A stretch of 64,000 nt of DNA from Citrobacter sp. MGH106. Its GTDB lineage: Bacteria; Pseudomonadota; Gammaproteobacteria; Enterobacterales; Enterobacteriaceae. The translations under genes were made by a program, and so were the position numbers. The stretch lies in assembly GCF_001037495.1 (NCBI RefSeq), contig NZ_KQ089822.1, forward strand, positions 3,677,938 through 3,741,937, in the 5' to 3' direction. Under the pieces are notes generated by a model. It saw only the letters and a program-made list of their open reading frames with translations. It was not told the origin of the DNA and made no database searches. Positions 58,720-64,000 of this stretch are shown here, one piece after another; the first letter of the stretch is position 1, and the number at the start of each line of letters is the position of its first letter.

Positions 58720-59868
58720 TTATTTCGCGGACTGACGGTAAAGCTCAATTAACTCGATAAAGTGGTCGAACAGCGGCGCAGCATCATGCGGCCCCGGACT
58801 GGCTTCCGGGTGGCCCTGGAAGCTGAACGCCGGTTTATCAGTGCGGTGGATACCCTGAAGGGTGCCATCGAACAGCGATTTATGCGTTACGCGCAGGTTT
58901 GCAGGCAGCGACGCTTCATCCACCGCAAAGCCGTGGTTTTGTGCAGTAATCATCACGGTGTTGTTATCAATATCTTTAACCGGATGGTTGCCGCCGTGGT
59001 GGCCAAACTTCATCTTGATAGTCTTAGCACCGCTCGCCAGCGCCAGTAGCTGATGGCCGAGGCAGATGCCGAATACCGGAATATCGGTTTCGAGGAATTT
59101 TCCAATCGCGTCGATAGCGTAGTCGCACGGAGCCGGGTCACCAGGACCGTTGGACAGGAAAATACCGTCCGGATTCATCTTCAGTACTTCCTCTGCGGAG
59201 GTCTTCGCCGGCACCACCGTCAGGCGACAGCCGCGATCCACTAACATGCGCAGAATATTGCGTTTAGCACCAAAATCATAAGCCACAACATGGAACGGGA
59301 GTTCATCTGCAGATTTCGCTTCTGGCAGGTCACCTGCCAGCGTCCAGCTCCCCTGCGTCCAGTTGTAAGGCTCCGCAGTGGTGACTTCTTTCGCCAGGTC
59401 CATTCCGTTCAGGCCTGGGAAGGCTTTCGCTTTTTCCAGCGCCAGAGCTGCATCCGGGTTATCCCCTGCAATGATGCAGCCATTCTGTGCGCCTTTTTCA
59501 CGCAGCAGACGAGTCAGCTTACGGGTATCAATATCGGCAATCGCCACAATGTTGTGACGCTTCAGGTAAGAAGAGAGGTCTTCAGTATCGCGGAAGTTGC
59601 TGGCAATCAGTGGCAGGTCGCGGATGACCAGACCTTGCGCATGTACCTGAGAAGATTCTGCATCGGCTTCATTGGTGCCGACATTGCCGATATGGGGATA
59701 AGTAAGAGTGACGATTTGGCGGGAATAGGAAGGATCAGTGAGGATTTCTTGATAACCGGTCATTGAAGTATTGAAAACGACTTCCCCAACCGCCGAACCT
59801 GTTGCCCCTATGGCCCGACCGTGAAACTGGGTTCCGTCTTCCAGAACCAATAGCGCTGACTTAATCAA
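58720..59868 (-). CDS. carA: Carbamoyl-phosphate synthase, small subunit
   Basis: CarA is the glutaminase subunit that releases ammonia for CarB. The 382 residues end in a class I glutamine amidotransferase domain with the catalytic cysteine in [13 protein letters not shown] (Cys269-type) and the His/Glu pair in [12 protein letters not shown]. The start is an uncommon TTG at 59868, preceded by GGAGGGTG, as in E. coli carA; an in-frame start at 59895 would add nine residues ahead of the conserved [12 protein letters not shown] and would leave the ribosome site inside the gene. Confidence 0.97.
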   Translation of the reverse strand: MIKSALLVLEDGTQFHGRAIGATGSAVGEVVFNTSMTGYQEILTDPSYSRQIVTLTYPHIGNVGTNEADAESSQVHAQGLVIRDLPLIASNFRDTEDLSSYLKRHNIVAIADIDTRKLTRLLREKGAQNGCIIAGDNPDAALALEKAKAFPGLNGMDLAKEVTTAEPYNWTQGSWTLAGDLPEAKSADELPFHVVAYDFGAKRNILRMLVDRGCRLTVVPAKTSAEEVLKMNPDGIFLSNGPGDPAPCDYAIDAIGKFLETDIPVFGICLGHQLLALASGAKTIKMKFGHHGGNHPVKDIDNNTVMITAQNHGFAVDEASLPANLRVTHKSLFDGTLQGIHRTDKPAFSFQGHPEASPGPHDAAPLFDHFIELIELYRQSAK

Positions 59869-59899
59869 AACACCCTCCAGAGAATATTCACTCACTTTA

Positions 59900-59940
59900 T
59901 TTGCATATTAATTCATTAAGACAGAATGAATCAATGCAAA
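59900..59940 (-). promoter_or_regulatory. Tandem ARG boxes at carAB P2
   Basis: Two 18-base sites, TTTGCATTGATTCATTCT (59940-59923) and AATGAATTAATATGCAAA (59917-59900), resemble the ArgR consensus and are five bases apart. They overlap the arginine-repressed downstream promoter P2, whose -10 is probably TAATAT within the second box. Confidence 0.75.
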
Positions 59941-59961
59941 TTTGCTTACCTATGGATTTCT

Positions 59962-60003
59962 GGCAAACGGCGGCATTCTAGAGACAGCCCAGCTAAAAGT
60001 CTA
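59962..60003 (-). promoter_or_regulatory. carAB P1 promoter
   Basis: Minus-strand TAGACT (60003-59998), 17-base spacer, TAGAAT (59980-59975), then GCCGCC and the start GTTTGCC (from 59968). The GTTTG start with a three-T run is the feature that allows UTP-sensitive reiterative initiation at E. coli carAB P1. Confidence 0.85.
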
Positions 60004-60088
60004 CCCAAAAGGGCAATTTTTATTATTATTTTACGCAACTGGAATGAAACATGCGATTTAACAGGCAAAAAGATCAGCTAAGTGGGGG

Positions 60089-60104
60089 TGGAAAACGCTT
60101 GCGG
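60089..60104 (-). promoter_or_regulatory. PurR box upstream of carAB P1
   Basis: Minus-strand CCGCAAGCGTTTTCCA resembles the PurR consensus ACGCAAACGTTTGCGT. It is centred 128.5 bases upstream of the proposed P1 start, which agrees with the position of the E. coli PurR site as I remember it. Confidence 0.7.
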
Positions 60105-60241
60105 AACTTATCGAGCGTGAAAAATAGCTTACACATGAAAAAAAGTAGACCATTTGGTCAAAATTTACATTTAATCTACAAAATACTGTAGGTAAATGTT
60201 TCAAATTAATCAACTCAGGACAAAAACACACAAAAACAATC

Positions 60242-60270
60242 AAAAATAAAAGGGCAATAAAATATTGCCC
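60242..60270 (-). terminator. Rho-independent terminator after dapB
   Basis: GGGCAATA (60252-60259) and TATTGCCC (60263-60270) form an 8-bp perfect stem followed on the minus strand by TTTTATTTTTG. It lies 56 bases past dapB. The remaining carA-dapB interval (60105-60325) has no gene. Confidence 0.85.
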
Positions 60271-60325
60271 CATGTAATCAACTAATTATGATTACAATAA
60301 CCACATCACGAAGGATAAATAATGC

Positions 60326-61162
<837 letters not shown>

Positions 61163-61312
61163 TTAATTTCACGTAAATCATTTTCAGATTAACCAGCGCA
61201 TCGCTGCGCCGCCAGCCGAAAACGTCGATAATTAGAATTTAATGATAAACAGGGAGAGATATCAGTAAAAGACATGACACTACGGAAAAAGCAGCGTCAT
61301 ATCGTGCAGAAA

Positions 61313-62227
61313 TCAGGGGGCCAGCGCCAACACGTGAGCAACCCACTGTTGAAAACCTTCAACGTTCAGATCCAGCGCCACCTGTGCATTTGCCGGTTGA
61401 CCAAGTCGTCCTTCAATATCCACCACCGTCGTACCCGACGTGTATTCACCCTGCGTTTCTACTGCCACAAAGCACGGCTTCATTGTGAACAGATCCGGAT
61501 GCACCAGCCAGGCAATGGCGCAGAGATCGTGCATACGCAGCCCTGTATTCATGCTACTACTGCGGTAATGACTGAACAGCGCATGCAGCATTTTCCCGGT
61601 CTGGTTCAACTCAGGCAATGTCGCCAGATAATCTGGTGCGAGTACTGCCTGATTAGTAACATCCAGCCCGCACATCACAATCTCCAGCCCACTCTGGAAT
61701 ACTTTTGCTGCCGCTTCAGGATCGATAGCAATATTAAACTCCGCATTTGGCGTAAAGTTTCCCCTACCCGCGGAACCGCCCATGATCACCAGACGACGAA
61801 TATTGAACGCACATTCCGGATAGTGCATCAGCAGCAATGCAATATTAGTTAACGGACCAATAGCAACCAGGGTGAGGGGTTCAGGAGAGCTCATCAATGC
61901 ATCACGGATCACCTGAAAGGCGGGTTTTACTAGCGGCTGACGGTTATGTTCGACAAACTCATATCCTTCCATACCGGACTCACCGTGTACAGAAGCCGCG
62001 TCGCGTAGCGGTCGCAGCAACGGCATTGATGCCCCTTGTGCCAGCGGGATATCCGCATTCCAGAAATGTAGCAGTTGTAGCGCGTTACGAGTGGTTTTTT
62101 CCACAGAAACGTTACCTGCCACCGTGGTCATCAGTTGCAGATCCAGCTCAGGGGCAAACAGCGCGGCGGCTATAGCAGCGGCATCATCAATGCCGGGGTC
62201 GGTATCAAGAATGATCGGTAAGCGCAT
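61313..62227 (-). CDS. rihC: Ribonucleoside hydrolase RihC
   Basis: RihC hydrolyses purine and pyrimidine ribonucleosides to base plus ribose in salvage. It has 304 residues and the calcium-binding family signature [12 protein letters not shown] (residues 7-18), [14 protein letters not shown], and the C-terminal metal aspartate in [14 protein letters not shown] 62227 gives [12 protein letters not shown] as in E. coli; the in-frame extension to 62266 lies in the ispH terminator. Confidence 0.97.
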   Translation of the reverse strand: MRLPIILDTDPGIDDAAAIAAALFAPELDLQLMTTVAGNVSVEKTTRNALQLLHFWNADIPLAQGASMPLLRPLRDAASVHGESGMEGYEFVEHNRQPLVKPAFQVIRDALMSSPEPLTLVAIGPLTNIALLLMHYPECAFNIRRLVIMGGSAGRGNFTPNAEFNIAIDPEAAAKVFQSGLEIVMCGLDVTNQAVLAPDYLATLPELNQTGKMLHALFSHYRSSSMNTGLRMHDLCAIAWLVHPDLFTMKPCFVAVETQGEYTSGTTVVDIEGRLGQPANAQVALDLNVEGFQQWVAHVLALAP

Positions 62228-62236
62228 GGTTTCTCC

Positions 62237-62266
62237 AAAAAAAATGCCAGACGTTAAGTCTGGCAT
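62237..62266 (-). terminator. Rho-independent terminator after ispH
   Basis: ATGCCAGAC (62244-62252) / GTCTGGCAT (62258-62266) with a GTTAA loop, followed on the minus strand by eight T. It ends the lspA-fkpB-ispH transcript just before rihC. Confidence 0.95.
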
Positions 62267-62292
62267 CTTCTCATAATAGATAAGTGAAAGTT

Positions 62293-63243
62293 TTACTCTA
62301 CTTCACGAACATCCACACGCAGCTCTTTAGGCACTTCGAAAACAATGTTCTCTTCACGTCCTTCCAGCGGAACAGGTTCCCCGCCGCCAAACTCCTGTAG
62401 GCGAGTAATCACGTTCTGCACCAGGATATCCGGTGCAGAAGCTCCGGCGGTGACACCCACGCACTTCGCCTCTTTCACCCACAATTCCTGGATATCGGTC
62501 GCATCGTCGATCAGGTATGCCGCTTTGCCCATACGCTGCGCCAGCTCGGCCAGGCGGTTGGAGTTAGAGGAGTTTTTTGAACCGACCACCAGTACCACAT
62601 CCGCTTGTTCCGCCAGCGCACGAACCGCTTCCTGTCGGTTAGTGGTGGCATAGCAGATATCGTCTTTACGCGGTCCGACAATTTTCGGGAAACGGTTACG
62701 TAGCGCGTCAATCACATCAGATGTGTCGTCCACTGAGAGCGTGGTTTGCGTCATAAACGACAGCTTCGCTTCGTTTTTAACGTCCAGCGTCCACACATCA
62801 TCTGGTGATTCAACCAGATACATTCCCCCTTGCGGGTTGCTGTACTGCCCCATTGTGCCTTCGACTTCCGGGTGCCCGGCGTGGCCGATCAGGATCGACT
62901 CTTCACCGCGACGGCTGGCTCGCGCGACTTCCATATGCACTTTCGTCACCAGCGGACAGGTTGCATCAAACACCGTGAGGTCGCGACCCTTCGCCTCATT
63001 ACGTACTGCCTGAGACACTCCGTGAGCTGAGAAAATCAGGATCGCGCCATCTGGCACTTCGCTGATTTGTTCTATAAAAATAGCGCCGCGCTCGCGCAGA
63101 CTATCCACCACATAGCGGTTATGCACCACTTCATGGCGGACATAAATCGGCGCGCCGTAAATGGCCAGCGCGTTTTCTACAATGCTGATAGCGCGGTCTA
63201 CGCCAGCGCAAAAACCGCGCGGGTTGGCCAACAGGATCTGCAT
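62293..63243 (-). CDS. ispH: 4-hydroxy-3-methylbut-2-enyl diphosphate reductase
   Basis: IspH (LytB) carries out the last step of the MEP isoprenoid pathway, giving IPP and DMAPP, and needs an iron-sulfur cluster. The 316 residues have the three cluster cysteines in [12 protein letters not shown] (Cys12), [12 protein letters not shown] (Cys96) and [11 protein letters not shown] (Cys197), and the catalytic His/Glu region. ATG 63243 gives [11 protein letters not shown]; the frame's extension to 63345 lies in fkpB. One base separates it from the fkpB stop. Confidence 0.98.
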   Translation of the reverse strand: MQILLANPRGFCAGVDRAISIVENALAIYGAPIYVRHEVVHNRYVVDSLRERGAIFIEQISEVPDGAILIFSAHGVSQAVRNEAKGRDLTVFDATCPLVTKVHMEVARASRRGEESILIGHAGHPEVEGTMGQYSNPQGGMYLVESPDDVWTLDVKNEAKLSFMTQTTLSVDDTSDVIDALRNRFPKIVGPRKDDICYATTNRQEAVRALAEQADVVLVVGSKNSSNSNRLAELAQRMGKAAYLIDDATDIQELWVKEAKCVGVTAGASAPDILVQNVITRLQEFGGGEPVPLEGREENIVFEVPKELRVDVREVE

Positions 63244-63244
63244 T

Positions 63245-63694
63245 TTACGCCTCCAGTGCCGGTTCGACTTCCAGCACTTCAATATCAAAATGAACGGTAT
63301 GCCCGGCCAGCGGATGGTTGAAGTCAACCGTGATTGAATCACCATTGATTTCGCGGATCACACCCGGCATCTCACTGCCGTCCATTGCGGTAAAGAGCAT
63401 GATAGCGCCAATTTCTGGCTCACCTGCGTCCATAAATTCCCGACGCGAGAAATACTGAATTAAGTCCGGGCTTGCCACACCAAAGGCGGCGTCCGGCTCC
63501 AGAGAAAAAGTGGTTTTATCACCCTCTTTTAACCCCAGAAGATGTTGTTCCAGTCCTTCAGACAGAGAACCATCGCCCAGGCGGAACAGCGCAGGCTTAC
63601 CGTTATTGCGGGTTGACTCTGCGGTGGAGCCATCGTCGAGCTTTAAGGTGAAGTGCACCAGCACCGCACTGTTACTCTGTACTGATTTAGACAT
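63245..63694 (-). CDS. fkpB: FKBP-type peptidyl-prolyl isomerase FkpB (SlpA)
   Basis: FkpB is a cytoplasmic SlyD-like FKBP isomerase and chaperone. The 149 residues contain the FKBP core ([48 protein letters not shown]) and the inserted IF chaperone domain ([19 protein letters not shown]). It lacks SlyD's histidine-rich tail. Lies between lspA and ispH in one leftward operon. Confidence 0.96.
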   Translation of the reverse strand: MSKSVQSNSAVLVHFTLKLDDGSTAESTRNNGKPALFRLGDGSLSEGLEQHLLGLKEGDKTTFSLEPDAAFGVASPDLIQYFSRREFMDAGEPEIGAIMLFTAMDGSEMPGVIREINGDSITVDFNHPLAGHTVHFDIEVLEVEPALEA

Positions 63695-63724
63695 GCAGAT
63701 TGCTCTTTAAAATTGCTGCCGCCT

Positions 63725-63805
63725 GTTTGCCCGGTAGCGCTAAGCAAGCCGGGCAAACAAGGATCGCGATATATTACACGCCGGATAAGCATAGCGTTAT
63801 CCGGC
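63725..63805. repeat. BIME-like pair between lspA and fkpB
   Basis: TTTGCCCGGTAGCGCTAAGC...CGGGCAAA at 63725-63756 and GCCGGATAAGCATAGCGTTA...TCCGGC at 63780-63805. It lies inside the lspA-fkpB-ispH operon. Confidence 0.85.
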
Positions 63806-63811
63806 ATTTTT

Positions 63812-64000
63812 TTATGCGGCTTTTTTCTCTTTCGAAGGTAAGAAGCCTTCCAGGACAATCAACGCAGCGCCAATACAAATCGCCGTATCAGCAAGATTGA
63901 ATGTCGCGAAATGCCAGTCACCAACGTAAAAGTCGATCATATCGACCACGAAACCATGCCACAGTCGATCGAACAGGTTCCCCAGCGCGCCACCAATGAT
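63812..64000 (-). CDS. lspA: Lipoprotein signal peptidase, C-terminal part only
   Basis: LspA cleaves signal peptides of prolipoproteins in the inner membrane after diacylglyceryl modification. Only the last 62 codons are in the window; the rest is cut off. The visible part has [20 protein letters not shown], then MIDFY, and [16 protein letters not shown], containing the two conserved catalytic aspartates (in VVD and NLAD), and ends in a basic tail SKEKKAA. It precedes fkpB in the leftward operon. Confidence 0.95.
   Translation of the reverse strand: MIGGALGNLFDRLWHGFVVDMIDFYVGDWHFATFNLADTAICIGAALIVLEGFLPSKEKKAA

Overview
The window is a stretch of enterobacterial core chromosome, collinear with the rsmH-to-lspA segment of Escherichia coli and Salmonella but presented in reverse. 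Proteins align by memory almost end to end with E. coli K-12, with many substitutions. A 281-residue AraC (292 in E. coli), a 569-residue AraB, a YgdI/YgdR-type lipoprotein gene beside kefF and several ERIC elements point to Citrobacter or a close relative of Salmonella. The species call is inference. I see no prophage, insertion sequence, tRNA, rRNA or CRISPR array, and no frameshifted gene.

Layout: 1-2500 holds the start of the division/cell-wall cluster (rsmH 5' end, mraZ with its autoregulatory repeats) and cra. 2500-11700 is branched-chain amino acid synthesis: ilvIH, the regulator leuO, an AT-rich control region, the leuL attenuator and leuABCD. 11700-13260 is the glucose-phosphate stress locus: setA, the dual-function RNA sgrS with sgrT, and divergent sgrR. 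13260-18330 continues with sgrR and the thiamine ABC transporter thiBPQ behind a TPP riboswitch. 18330-24430 has yabI and the arabinose system (araC, divergent araBAD). 24370-30640 has SOS-controlled polB, rapA and rluA. 30640-39160 has djlA and the envelope/vitamin/RNA operon lptD-surA-pdxA-rsmA-apaG-apaH, then folA. 39360-43520 has kefC-kefF, a small lipoprotein and the transporter yaaU. 43670-55200 is the anaerobic carnitine system: divergent fixABCX and caiTABCDE plus the activator caiF. 55470-64000 has carAB, dapB, rihC and the ispH-fkpB-lspA end (lspA cut by the window edge).

The genes are ordinary housekeeping and catabolic functions. The more distinctive content is regulatory and repetitive. 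It includes the SgrS/SgrT RNA, a TPP riboswitch with mutually exclusive hairpins, and a polB promoter embedded in the araBAD terminator hairpin. It also includes regularly spaced CaiF-type half-sites between fixA and caiT. Three ERIC elements (one enlarged) and eight REP/BIME loci mostly sit between genes, including three gaps within the cai operon and the lptD-surA gap. I did not find an undescribed system; the findings are second-look items rather than claims of novelty.
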